A stretch of 6,712 nucleotides of DNA from NCBI GenBank assembly GCA_050115935.1, contig JASFPO010000111.1, positions 1-6,712 on the forward strand, written 5' to 3'. Both the position numbers and the translations under genes were made by a program. Below are positions 1 to 6,233 of this stretch, one piece after another (position 1 is the stretch's first letter; each line of letters starts with the position of its first letter). The DNA comes from GCA-020344715 sp050115935 (GTDB lineage: Archaea > Thermoproteota > Bathyarchaeia > Bathyarchaeales > Bathyarchaeaceae). The notes under the pieces were generated by a model. It ran no database searches. It was not told the origin of the DNA and saw only the letters and a list, made by a program, of their open reading frames with translations.

Positions 1-1314
1 TATAGGTCCAGCATTTTGCATCGGAGTATACATCAGATTTATTACTTCCTGTATAAGAACAGAGGCATGCGGTCCAATGATATGTGCCCCCAGAATCTTC
101 ATTGTTTTCTCCTCAACTATAACTTTGACAAAGTAGTCTTTTACATCCATGGCTTCTCCTTTGGCAGTATCCTCAAATCTCTGGATTCCTATTAGCACCC
201 TATCTTTGCCGTGTTTCTTTATGGCTTCTTTCTCTCTAAGCCCGACGCTCGCAATTTCAGGATACGTGAACACGGCGTGCGGTATGGCGTGGTAATCGGC
301 TTCTACCTTCTTTTTCAGTATGGCATTGTAGTATACGATTAGAGATTCATAGTTTGCCGCGTGCTTGAACTGGTGTTTGCCATTCGCGTCGCCAAAAGCC
401 CAAACATTAGGTTGGGAGGTCTCCAGATGTTTATCAACCGTAATCCATCCCTTCTCGTCTGTCTTTATCCCTCCTCTTTCTGGATGAAGTATGTCCGCGT
501 TCGAGCTCCTTCCTGTAGCGACCAGTATTTCTTCCGCCGTTATCTCCATCTTTTCTCCATTCTCTCTGTTAACAGCAACAAGTTTCTTCTTACCTGTAGA
601 TGTCCTTCTTGCTTCGCGTACCTCATGATTGGTGAATACTTTCATATGTTTCTGCAACTCTTTTTTGGCTAGTGCCGATATCTCGGGCTCTTCTCTTGGA
701 AGGAACTGCGGATTTCTGCCGATTATCGTGACTTTCGACCCCATGGCTGAAAAGAAATGTCCGTATTCCGCCGCTATGTATCCTCCACCAACAATGGCGA
801 TGCTCTCAGGTAGCTGGCTCATTTTAAGAGTTGTGTTGCTGGTGAGATAACCTATCTCTTCGAGCCCCGTTATAGGGGGGATTCTAGACTTTGATCCTGT
901 GCAAAGAAAGATCATCTTTGACTTTACCGTGTCACCACTAACTTTCAGCGTATATGGTGCAATGAATTCGGCTATTGCAGGATAGTAATCTATGTTTCTG
1001 GAAGAGGAAAGTCCTTTCCGTATCATGTTTATGTCTCCGGAGATAATAGTCCTCATTCTCTCCATGACCTTCTTAAAATGTATCTTTTTCATGTCAATGT
1101 CTATTCCAAATCTCCCTGCATTTTCAATCGTTCTTACCAACTCAGCCGGGTACAGCAATATTTTGGACGGTATACAACCCCGTGTGAGACAGATTCCGCC
1201 AGGTTCATCCTTATCTATGACAGCGACTTTCAACTGTGGATTATCTTGAATCAGGGCATCCACAAAGTTCATAGCAGAACCTGAACCAATTATTATCAGG
1301 TCATATTCTTTCAT
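1..1314 (-). CDS. Dihydrolipoyl dehydrogenase-like FAD/NAD(P) disulfide oxidoreductase (partial, C-terminus off the window)
   Basis: The reading frame is open from an ATG at 1314 to base 1, giving 438 residues with no stop; family members run about 450-475, so only the end is missing. The N-terminal FAD site is GSGSAM (10-15), with Met where the usual third Gly sits. The redox pair C42/C47 lies in GGICLTRGCIPSK (39-51). A second Rossmann motif GGGYIAAE (176-183) binds NAD(P), and FGDAN (307-311) is the second FAD motif. The C-terminal dimer domain begins near 340, but the His-Glu active-site motif lies beyond the edge. Such enzymes pass electrons between NAD(P)H, FAD and a disulfide substrate in the cytoplasm. 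The second Rossmann strand ends in IIGR rather than the acidic end typical of NADH-using lipoamide dehydrogenases, so NADPH use is possible. GGTG, six bases before the ATG, is a likely ribosome site. Family certain; exact substrate (lipoamide, mercuric ion, low-mass thiol) unresolved. Confidence 0.9.
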   Translation of the reverse strand, partial: MKEYDLIIIGSGSAMNFVDALIQDNPQLKVAVIDKDEPGGICLTRGCIPSKILLYPAELVRTIENAGRFGIDIDMKKIHFKKVMERMRTIISGDINMIRKGLSSSRNIDYYPAIAEFIAPYTLKVSGDTVKSKMIFLCTGSKSRIPPITGLEEIGYLTSNTTLKMSQLPESIAIVGGGYIAAEYGHFFSAMGSKVTIIGRNPQFLPREEPEISALAKKELQKHMKVFTNHEVREARRTSTGKKKLVAVNRENGEKMEITAEEILVATGRSSNADILHPERGGIKTDEKGWITVDKHLETSQPNVWAFGDANGKHQFKHAANYESLIVYYNAILKKKVEADYHAIPHAVFTYPEIASVGLREKEAIKKHGKDRVLIGIQRFEDTAKGEAMDVKDYFVKVIVEEKTMKILGAHIIGPHASVLIQEVINLMYTPMQNAGPI

Positions 1315-1360
1315 ATCAAACACCGTTAATACGGCAATACAATTGAGAAATAGAAAACCC

Positions 1361-1368
1361 TATAAATA
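1361..1368 (-). promoter_or_regulatory. Archaeal TATA box for the disulfide oxidoreductase gene
   Basis: Read on the minus strand the box is TATTTATA, preceded by a purine-rich stretch (AAGCAAG) that would suit a BRE. Transcription would start about 25 bases on, near 1338, leaving a leader of about 24 bases with the GGTG ribosome site. The same bases read TATAAATA on the plus strand and could also serve the divergent small membrane gene, with a leader of about 70 bases. Inferred from motif and spacing only. Confidence 0.5.
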
Positions 1369-1457
1369 CTTGCTTTGGCTCTCCTCAATTAAGATTGTCA
1401 TACTCACACACACAAGTGTAATAACTTACTTCTTTCAAAATTCGCTTGGGAAACTAA

Positions 1458-1799
1458 TTGAGCAGTCGAGAAAAACTAGTCCTGTGGATCTGGATAACTC
1501 TCATTTTGTTTGGGAACGGAATTTCACTTGCCGTGGCATTTCTTTTGCAAAATATCTGGGCTGCCCTAGTTGTCCTTGGGGTTATTTGCTTCGATCTTTA
1601 CTGGTTCTATGTCCGATATCATCAAAGGAAGAGGCCACGATATCCACTAGCGCCACCAGAAGGAAAGGGGGACGTATACCTTCCAAGAACAAACATACCC
1701 CGGCCAATCCATGCTGATGCTCGCAGAATACAGGAAAAGAAGCGACGATTTCAAAGACTACGGAAAATGATGCACAAGAGGAGACGCAAGAAAAGTTAA
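1458..1799 (+). CDS. Small two-helix membrane protein with a highly basic C-terminal tail (hypothetical)
   Basis: I do not recognise this 113-residue protein. Residues 7-30 and 33-52 are two closely spaced hydrophobic helices, rich in Trp, Leu, Ile and Val, joined by a short QN turn. From residue 53 on the chain is soluble and very basic, with about 22 Lys/Arg in 60 residues, a Pro-rich part (60-83) and a final run RRRKKS. Such a tail could touch membrane lipid heads, RNA or the ribosome; this is inference. The TTG at 1458 directly follows an in-frame TAA, so it is the earliest possible start; GGGA six bases upstream is a weak ribosome site and there is no in-frame ATG before helix 1. An overlapping frame starting at 1343 is also open but looks much less like protein. 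The gene is divergent from the oxidoreductase. Confidence 0.62.
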   Translation: MSSREKLVLWIWITLILFGNGISLAVAFLLQNIWAALVVLGVICFDLYWFYVRYHQRKRPRYPLAPPEGKGDVYLPRTNIPRPIHADARRIQEKKRRFQRLRKMMHKRRRKKS

Positions 1800-1871
1800 T
1801 GTTCACACTCCATTCCGTACGCCATTTCCTATTTGTTAGCAAGCCGCACGCTAGTTTGTGTTTTCCAAAAG

Positions 1872-1880
1872 ATTTATGAA
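1872..1880 (+). promoter_or_regulatory. Possible TATA box for the zinc-ribbon gene
   Basis: ATTTATGAA lies 49 bases before the TTG at 1921. A transcript start about 25 bases downstream (near 1897-1900) would leave a leader just long enough to include the ribosome site at 1908-1913. This also argues against the longer frame opening at 1858, whose start would be upstream of the box. Single weak motif. Confidence 0.35.
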
Positions 1881-1907
1881 TGCTCGTCGTTCATACTGGT
1901 GTCCATC

Positions 1908-1913
1908 GGAGTG
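1908..1913 (+). promoter_or_regulatory. Ribosome binding site that sets the TTG start at 1921
   Basis: GGAGTG stands seven bases before TTG 1921. It closely matches the archaeal GGAGGTG consensus. It places the zinc-ribbon start directly before the first metal-binding Cys instead of at an upstream in-frame TTG (1858), which has no comparable site. Confidence 0.7.
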
Positions 1914-1920
1914 GAAATCT

Positions 1921-2256
1921 TTGGTTTACTGTTCGAAATGTGGAGCCAAGAACGAGGACACCACCCAAGTATGCGTTGGCTGCGGTGCATCATTATACGT
2001 GCCTAAGCATCATGTAGCTAAGCGTAAAGGAAATGAATGCTTTGGGCCAAAAGAAGAAAAGCGATTTGAAGATGAATGTTTTGGTCTCCCCTATGGCGGT
2101 GCAATTGTAGGCATAATTTTCGGCGCCATAATTCTCATATTTGGATTCGCTTGGCTAGTAGGTGTAAGCCTCTGGGAATACATAGGACCTTTACTGGTAA
2201 TCACTGTTGGAATACTAATCGTCGCCGGTGTTGCATACGCAGCAACTCGAAGATAG
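1921..2256 (+). CDS. Zinc-ribbon membrane protein (N-terminal C-x2-C...C-x2-C, two C-terminal helices)
   Basis: The 111-residue product starts MVYCSKCGAK and has C4/C7 and C18/C21, a four-Cys zinc ribbon on the pattern CxxCGxxN...CxxCGxxL common in small archaeal proteins. A charged linker (28-51) follows, then two hydrophobic helices at about 59-81 and 87-107, ending in a short basic ATRR tail. The ribbon and linker are probably cytoplasmic, with a membrane hairpin behind. The ECFG motif occurs twice (39-42 and 52-55), as if the linker had been locally duplicated. The start is TTG, chosen from the GGAGTG site and from where the family normally begins; the frame can be extended upstream to 1858. 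The gene ends 10 bases from the convergent membrane protein. Function unknown; zinc-ribbon/DUF-type membrane proteins of this form are usually annotated as hypothetical. Confidence 0.8.
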   Translation: MVYCSKCGAKNEDTTQVCVGCGASLYVPKHHVAKRKGNECFGPKEEKRFEDECFGLPYGGAIVGIIFGAIILIFGFAWLVGVSLWEYIGPLLVITVGILIVAGVAYAATRR

Positions 2257-2266
2257 ATCCTCCATC

Positions 2267-3025
2267 TCAATTCTTGTAATCCTCACATCTTAGGTCACAA
2301 GTTTGACATATCTTATTGTGAATATTCTTTGACAACAAAATCCTTGTCAGAAGCCAAAAGACACAGAGCAAAACAACAAAGAAATCAAGAATCAGACTTC
2401 CCGATGCGGCGTCTACACTAGCCAAAACGAGAAAGGTTCCAAAAACAAAAAAAACATTCAATGAAAAACGAATAAACCTCCATCTAACATTTACAGACAC
2501 GTATTGAAACAATCCTAAACCAACGCCCAAAACTCCTGAAATGAGAAATAGAGAGATGTTTTCTCCAATATTCCATCCTTCAAAGAAATATAAAACAACT
2601 CCACAAACAGATACCAATGCTCCAAGAAGCAGCCCCATACAAGCTGTACAATAAGTTTTGTTGCCAACTTGAAATTCATGAGCCGAGAAGCCTTCGCAGT
2701 TCTGATGATGTCCATGTGTTAGTCTGAGCCCAAAGATTTTTGATGTTTTGCGAAATCCTTCGCGTTCCTCTTTCAGAGCAGTCTGATTTCTGCTTTCTGT
2801 GTTCTCTTTTTGAAGAATCGTTGAGCAATGGCTTGGAAAGAAAACCGCGATTATTCCAAGAAAGCAGATTATTCCAAAGACGGAACCTATTAGTGGTTTT
2901 CGCCACTGAAAATATCCTTCGATTGTGAGCGGAAGAATTGTGGGCAACGTCACGAGAAACAAACCGAAAAGAGATACTGAAACCAAAAAAGAAAGGTAGA
3001 GCCTTTGCGAAGGTCTCTCAGGCAT
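2267..3025 (-). CDS. Six-helix membrane protein with His/Cys motif, resembling DUF2085
   Basis: The ATG at 3025 overlaps the stop of the radical SAM gene as TAATG, giving 252 residues and probable translational coupling; an in-frame start at 3169 inside that gene would add 48 residues that look like shadow sequence. Hydrophobic helices lie at about 9-31, 45-64, 129-148, 157-175, 187-206 and 210-231. Between helices 2 and 3 is a polar segment ending in LTHGHHQNC (102-110), H116, YCTACMGLLLGA (125-136). This resembles the DUF2085 pattern of Cys/His, then CxxC running into a Gly-rich helix; that match is from memory. A second Cys group, C240, C243 and C247, closes the C-terminus. The motifs suggest metal or heme binding or a disulfide at the membrane face. 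Function unknown; co-translation with a radical SAM enzyme hints at a shared substrate or membrane anchoring. Confidence 0.8.
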   Translation of the reverse strand: MPERPSQRLYLSFLVSVSLFGLFLVTLPTILPLTIEGYFQWRKPLIGSVFGIICFLGIIAVFFPSHCSTILQKENTESRNQTALKEEREGFRKTSKIFGLRLTHGHHQNCEGFSAHEFQVGNKTYCTACMGLLLGALVSVCGVVLYFFEGWNIGENISLFLISGVLGVGLGLFQYVSVNVRWRFIRFSLNVFFVFGTFLVLASVDAASGSLILDFFVVLLCVFWLLTRILLSKNIHNKICQTCDLRCEDYKN

Positions 3026-4461
3026 TAAGTTTTTCCCCAGAAAAGCCGCTTCAACTCTTGCAAGACTCCTTGACTGGCTAAGTATCGATATGTCTTCCTC
3101 TTTAATTTGTTTGATGAAAAGAGACCTCTTAATCGTCTCGGTAAAGAACCGTAGAAACCCCGATAACATTCATAGAGCTGCTCCTGCACCTCCATTCTTG
3201 TCAAGTGTTCAGTTGGCATTATGGCGTGAACCATGTCGTAGAGAGCCCAGTTTGTATCTTCGATCCATCCGTTTCGCTTAGCTTCCTCGTAGATTTTTGT
3301 TCCTGGGAAAGGGGTCAATATCATGAAGATAGCTAGATCTGGGTCCATTTCGTTGACAAACTCTCGTAACTTCTCTATCGATCTTTCTGAGTCTTTGCGT
3401 TCGCCGATAATGAGCGTTGTTTGTGCAAATATGTCGTTTTGTTTGAGCAGTTTGACTGCCTTTTTAGAGTCTTCTGGCGTAATCCTCTTGTTGAACGCCT
3501 CTAGGACTGACTCATTTTGGCTTTCTGCGCCCAAGAGTATCCAGCGGTTCCCTGCTTTTCGGAGCTTAGGCAAAATACGACTATATTTGACAACTTCGTC
3601 GCATCGAGCCTGCATGAACCACATTATGTCATCTGCAAACCCGCGTTTTATGATTTCGTCGCACAGCTCATCTGCATGTTTGCCTAAGCCGAAATTGTCA
3701 TCTATTAACCACAAGAATCGGCTTCCATAATTGGTATGGCAAAATTCTATCTCATCCGCTACTCTTTTTGGAGATTTGACTCTCCATCTTCCCTGCCAGT
3801 AAACCCATTGACTGCAAAATGAACAATTGTAGGGGCATCCTCGTGAACCTTCTATCAACGCATAGCGTGTCGAACGCCCAGCCATCATCGTAAAATGATA
3901 TTTGTGTGCTACATCTTCGACAAAATGATAGCCAGAAAGCGGCAAATCGTCGAGGTTTTCAATTAGAGGTCTAGAAGGAGTGTGATAAACTTGGTTTTTA
4001 TGCTTTAACGACAGCCCTTTGACATTTAGAAAAGAGGTTTTGTTGACTAGGGTCTTCACCAACTCTACAAGGGTTTGTTCACCTTCACCGCGAACAATAA
4101 CATCTATTTCCGGATAAGTCTCTAGGCTTTCATGAGCTGTTGCAGTGAAGTGTTGACCGCCGACAACGGTTAGAACATCAGGTTTCACTTTTTTGGCTGT
4201 TTCCAATGTGCGTATTGTTGTGTAAGTGTTACATGTTGCTAAGCCGCTGGAAGCTACGATATCTGGGTCAAAATCTTGGATATGCCTCTCTAGCCCTTTC
4301 CAATCGACCGTTTTTGCTTGACAATCTAAAACCTCTATCTCTACGTCATCAGTCTTGCTTTCGAGATACGCTGCAAGTTGAAGAAGCCCCAAAGGAGGAG
4401 GTAGATATTCCCCCATGACAAACCAAAATTCCTTAGGCGGTTCCACAAATAAGACTCTCAC
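3025..4461 (-). CDS. B12-binding-domain radical SAM protein (BchE-like class)
   Basis: The 478-residue product starts MRVLFVEPPKEF. An N-terminal Rossmann-like cobalamin-binding domain (about 1-155) shows EYLPPPLGLLQLAAYLE, VVGGQHFTATA (99-109) and VRGEGE (123-128). It lacks the DxHxxG His ligand, as is common in this class. The radical SAM core follows, with CPYNCSFC holding the [4Fe-4S] cysteines C209, C213 and C216, then IDDNFG, LLGAES and TPFPGTKIYEEA on later barrel strands. A basic C-terminal tail (from about 440) may lie at the membrane. Relatives use SAM, often with B12, for methylation or cyclisation of lipids, porphyrins and peptides; the substrate here is unknown. I prefer GTG 4461: GGAAGTG lies nine bases upstream and the protein then starts as relatives do. 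GTG 4473, four codons earlier, is inside that ribosome site. It is first in an operon with the membrane gene. Confidence 0.93.
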   Translation of the reverse strand: MRVLFVEPPKEFWFVMGEYLPPPLGLLQLAAYLESKTDDVEIEVLDCQAKTVDWKGLERHIQDFDPDIVASSGLATCNTYTTIRTLETAKKVKPDVLTVVGGQHFTATAHESLETYPEIDVIVRGEGEQTLVELVKTLVNKTSFLNVKGLSLKHKNQVYHTPSRPLIENLDDLPLSGYHFVEDVAHKYHFTMMAGRSTRYALIEGSRGCPYNCSFCSQWVYWQGRWRVKSPKRVADEIEFCHTNYGSRFLWLIDDNFGLGKHADELCDEIIKRGFADDIMWFMQARCDEVVKYSRILPKLRKAGNRWILLGAESQNESVLEAFNKRITPEDSKKAVKLLKQNDIFAQTTLIIGERKDSERSIEKLREFVNEMDPDLAIFMILTPFPGTKIYEEAKRNGWIEDTNWALYDMVHAIMPTEHLTRMEVQEQLYECYRGFYGSLPRRLRGLFSSNKLKRKTYRYLASQGVLQELKRLFWGKT

Positions 4462-4470
4462 TTCAGATGC

Positions 4471-4477
4471 CACTTCC
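4471..4477 (-). promoter_or_regulatory. Ribosome binding site of the radical SAM gene
   Basis: GGAAGTG on the minus strand matches GGAGGTG in six of seven bases and stands nine bases before GTG 4461. The same GGAAGTG occurs before the TIP49 ATG. Because the first possible GTG (4473) falls inside it, this site decides for the shorter protein. Confidence 0.6.
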
Positions 4478-4501
4478 TTTTACACTATAGAAGCAGCACA
4501 G

Positions 4502-4509
4502 AAATAAAG
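4502..4509 (-). promoter_or_regulatory. TATA box of the radical SAM/membrane operon
   Basis: CTTTATTT on the minus strand puts the transcript start near 4479, just before the GGAAGTG site, so the leader is about 18 bases. It sits only 12 bases past the 3' end of tRNA-Val. The same T-rich stretch may therefore also help end the tRNA transcript. Motif and spacing only. Confidence 0.5.
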
Positions 4510-4520
4510 ATGATTCGTAG

Positions 4521-4612
4521 TGGGCCGGGCAGGACTTGAACCTGCGACCTTCGCCTATCTTCATCACAACACTCGTAAGGGCGACGTCCTAACCAAACTA
4601 GACTACCGGCCC
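4521..4612 (-). tRNA. tRNA-Val(UAC) with a 17-base intron in the anticodon loop
   Basis: On the minus strand the acceptor GGGCCGG pairs perfectly with CCGGCCC, followed by discriminator A. The D stem is GUCU/GGAC, the anticodon stem UCGCC/GGCGA, and the T arm GCAGG-UUCAAGU-CCUGC with variable loop AGGUC. Between the anticodon stem strands lie 24 bases where 7 are expected. Placing the intron at the usual 37/38 site (4573-4557) leaves the loop CUUACGA, anticodon UAC, and a 75-base mature tRNA. CUU of the loop pairs with AAG near the intron's 3' end, but the fourth pair of the central helix is A opposite G, so the splice motif is of the relaxed kind. CCA is not encoded. Loop position 37 would be G, so the exact splice sites could be off by one. 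Confidence 0.92.
4557..4573 (-). other. tRNA-Val intron (canonical position 37/38)
   Basis: These 17 bases must be removed to give a seven-base anticodon loop. The boundary after base 37 is chosen because CUU (32-34) can pair with AAG two bases before the 3' site, roughly as the bulge-helix-bulge motif requires. The ends could shift by one base. Confidence 0.7.
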
Positions 4613-4647
4613 TTCTATGCTAGAAGATAGATGAGGACTTTACAGAA

Positions 4648-4660
4648 AAGCGTAACGCTT
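4648..4660. repeat. Short inverted repeat in the tRNA-Val/TIP49 gap
   Basis: AAGCG and CGCTT are separated by TAA. It lies in the 148-base gap between the divergent tRNA-Val and TIP49 genes, 36 bases upstream of the tRNA. It might be an operator or chance. Apart from this and the TIP49 promoter I see nothing in the gap; no convincing tRNA promoter stands out. Confidence 0.25.
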
Positions 4661-4712
4661 CAACCGATCGAAAAGCTCAACAGAGAGGAATTCGAAGATC
4701 TGGCTTCCGCAT

Positions 4713-4720
4713 TTTTTATA
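4713..4720 (+). promoter_or_regulatory. TATA box of the TIP49 gene
   Basis: TTTTTATA (within a T/A-rich block continuing as TTTC) lies about 45 bases before the ATG. A transcript start about 25 bases downstream, near 4743, falls immediately before the ribosome site at 4746-4753, so the leader is short (about 18 bases). Confidence 0.55.
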
Positions 4721-4745
4721 TTTCAAAATGCATTCCTAATCTAAA

Positions 4746-4753
4746 GGAAGTGA
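4746..4753 (+). promoter_or_regulatory. Ribosome binding site of the TIP49 gene
   Basis: GGAAGTGA matches GGAGGTGA in seven of eight bases and ends seven bases before the ATG at 4761. It fixes the start, and the protein then begins as TIP49 proteins normally do. Confidence 0.7.
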
Positions 4754-4760
4754 AATCGCT

Positions 4761-6134
4761 ATGGCATCAATAAAAGAGGTTCCCTCTATAACCCGGCGCT
4801 TTGAAAGAATCGGAGCTCATACACACATTAAAGGACTCGGCTTAGATGAGAATCTCAAGGCTGTTAGAGTCAAGGCTGGGATGATTGGTCAACAGAAGGC
4901 AAGAGAAGCAGCAGGACTTGTTGTTCAGATGATAAAAGAAGGAAAACTGAGCGGCAAACTTGTCATATTAGCTGGTCCACCTGGAACAGGGAAAACAGCA
5001 ATCGCGGTTGCGGCATCTCGCGAGCTGGGTGCTAATGTTCCCTTCATCCAGATGAGTGGAAGCGAAGTCTACAGCAGTGAACGCAAGAAGACTGAGGTTT
5101 TGATTGAGGCAATACGAAAATGCATAGGGATTGAGATTCATGAGATGCGCAAAGTCTACGAAGGAGAAGTCACAAAACTCGACATCAACATGGCCTCGCA
5201 TCCGTACAACCCCTATCAGAAAGTGCCGGAGAGCATAAGGATCACTTTGAAAACGAAAGACCAAGAGAAAACAATAGAGGCTGGAGGAACAATCGCAGAG
5301 CAAGTCACCAAACAAGGAGTCGCAGAAGGAAGTATAATACAAATCGACGCCGAGAGCGGGAGACTCGCTAACTTAGGCTTAAGCCTCGAAAGCGTCAAAG
5401 GAAAAACCTACGATGTCGATACCCGCAAAAAGATTCCGCGCCCAACTGGAGAGGTAATGAAAGAAAAGGAATTCGTCTATACCCTCACGCTTGCAGACAT
5501 GGATGACATCAACCAGAGAAGGAGAGGAGGAGGAATGTTCTCAATGTTTTTCAGCGGTTCAGAATCTAAAGAGATCGACACCGAGATTCGCACAGCTGTT
5601 GACAAACAAGTAAAAGAACTGGTTGATCAAGAGAAGGCTTTCATTCATCCTGGAGTATTGTTCATTGATGATTCACATCTTCTGGACCTTGAAGCTTTCA
5701 GCTTTCTTGGCAGAGCCGTGGAGAGTGAACTTGTGCCAATAATAATCCTTGCAACCAATCGAGGGGTAACCACCATCCGTGGAACTGACGTTAAAAGCCC
5801 TCTTGGTTTCCCGTTAGATCTCATTGATCGCTCTGTTATCATAGGCACTAAGGAATACAACGCCGGCAGCATTCGCGAAATTCTTCGCATGAGAGCAAAC
5901 GAAGAGAAAGTGAAGATTGAAAAGGCAGCTCTTGAGAAACTAACAGAGTTGGGTGCAAAAAGTTCACTTAGATATACAGTACAACTTCTAAGCCTATCAG
6001 CCCAAAACTCCAGGATAGAAAAACGTGAAAAGGTAACCGTCAAGGACGTAGAACGCGTCAGCAATCTTTTCATGGACATCAGCGAGGCTACTGATCATCT
6101 GAGAAAATATGAAGAAAAACTCATGTACCACTAA
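4761..6134 (+). CDS. TIP49/RuvB-like AAA+ ATPase (archaeal Pontin/Reptin homologue)
   Basis: The 457-residue protein has nearly the length of human RUVBL1 and aligns along it. Its N-terminus (RFERIGAHTHIKGLGL, 13-28) is the TIP49 signature. Walker A is GPPGTGKT (72-79). The insertion domain II, an OB-fold region that contacts nucleic acid or partners, spans about 124-293. Walker B is LFIDDSH (300-306). Sensor 1 is ATN (N333), the arginine finger R357 lies in DLIDRSVII, and sensor 2 R404 in SLRYTVQLL. The family forms hexamers or double hexamers; in eukaryotes these act as ATP-driven assembly factors for chromatin remodellers, snoRNPs and kinase complexes. The archaeal role is not well known. 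One oddity is that the usual catalytic Glu of Walker B (IDE) is Asp304 here. It appears monocistronic, with its own promoter and a tRNA gene downstream. Confidence 0.96.
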   Translation: MASIKEVPSITRRFERIGAHTHIKGLGLDENLKAVRVKAGMIGQQKAREAAGLVVQMIKEGKLSGKLVILAGPPGTGKTAIAVAASRELGANVPFIQMSGSEVYSSERKKTEVLIEAIRKCIGIEIHEMRKVYEGEVTKLDINMASHPYNPYQKVPESIRITLKTKDQEKTIEAGGTIAEQVTKQGVAEGSIIQIDAESGRLANLGLSLESVKGKTYDVDTRKKIPRPTGEVMKEKEFVYTLTLADMDDINQRRRGGGMFSMFFSGSESKEIDTEIRTAVDKQVKELVDQEKAFIHPGVLFIDDSHLLDLEAFSFLGRAVESELVPIIILATNRGVTTIRGTDVKSPLGFPLDLIDRSVIIGTKEYNAGSIREILRMRANEEKVKIEKAALEKLTELGAKSSLRYTVQLLSLSAQNSRIEKREKVTVKDVERVSNLFMDISEATDHLRKYEEKLMYH

Positions 6135-6137
6135 GTG

Positions 6138-6165
6138 CCCCTCCCAAAGATAATATGGAAAGGGG
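6138..6165 (+). repeat. Inverted repeat just after the TIP49 stop
   Basis: CCCCT (6138-6142) can pair with AGGGG (6161-6165) across 18 A-rich bases; CTCCC with GGGAG is an alternative register. It starts four bases after the TAA. It lacks a following T-run, so termination here is doubtful; it may instead stabilise the mRNA end. Confidence 0.3.
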
Positions 6166-6187
6166 AGAATCTCGTAACCTGAAACAC

Positions 6188-6196
6188 AAAAAATAT
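6188..6196 (+). promoter_or_regulatory. Possible TATA box of tRNA-Ser
   Basis: AAAAAATAT lies about 40 bases before the mature 5' end of the tRNA, placing the transcript start near 6218 with a leader of about 16 bases to be removed by RNase P. This is the only A/T-rich element in the 99 bases between TIP49 and the tRNA. Confidence 0.4.
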
Positions 6197-6233
6197 CAAG
6201 TCACTGGTTCAACTATTGGATCGAAGGTTTTGT

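Noticed and set aside
1343..1717. Plus-strand open frame of 124 residues overlapping the small membrane protein
   Set aside because: It starts upstream of the likely transcript start, has no clear ribosome site and low-quality composition. The frame from 1458 has coherent helices and a basic tail.
1858..1920. N-terminal extension of the zinc-ribbon protein
   Set aside because: The 21 extra residues lack a ribosome site, overlap the probable TATA box and precede the point where the zinc ribbon naturally begins; GGAGTG supports TTG 1921.
3026..3169. 48-residue N-terminal extension of the six-helix membrane protein
   Set aside because: It lies wholly within the radical SAM coding region in another frame; the TAATG overlap gives a better start.
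4968..5342. Minus-strand open frames within the TIP49 gene, including those at 5216-5398 and 5645-6079
   Set aside because: They are antisense shadows of a strongly conserved coding gene and have Ser/Cys-rich, low-information translations.
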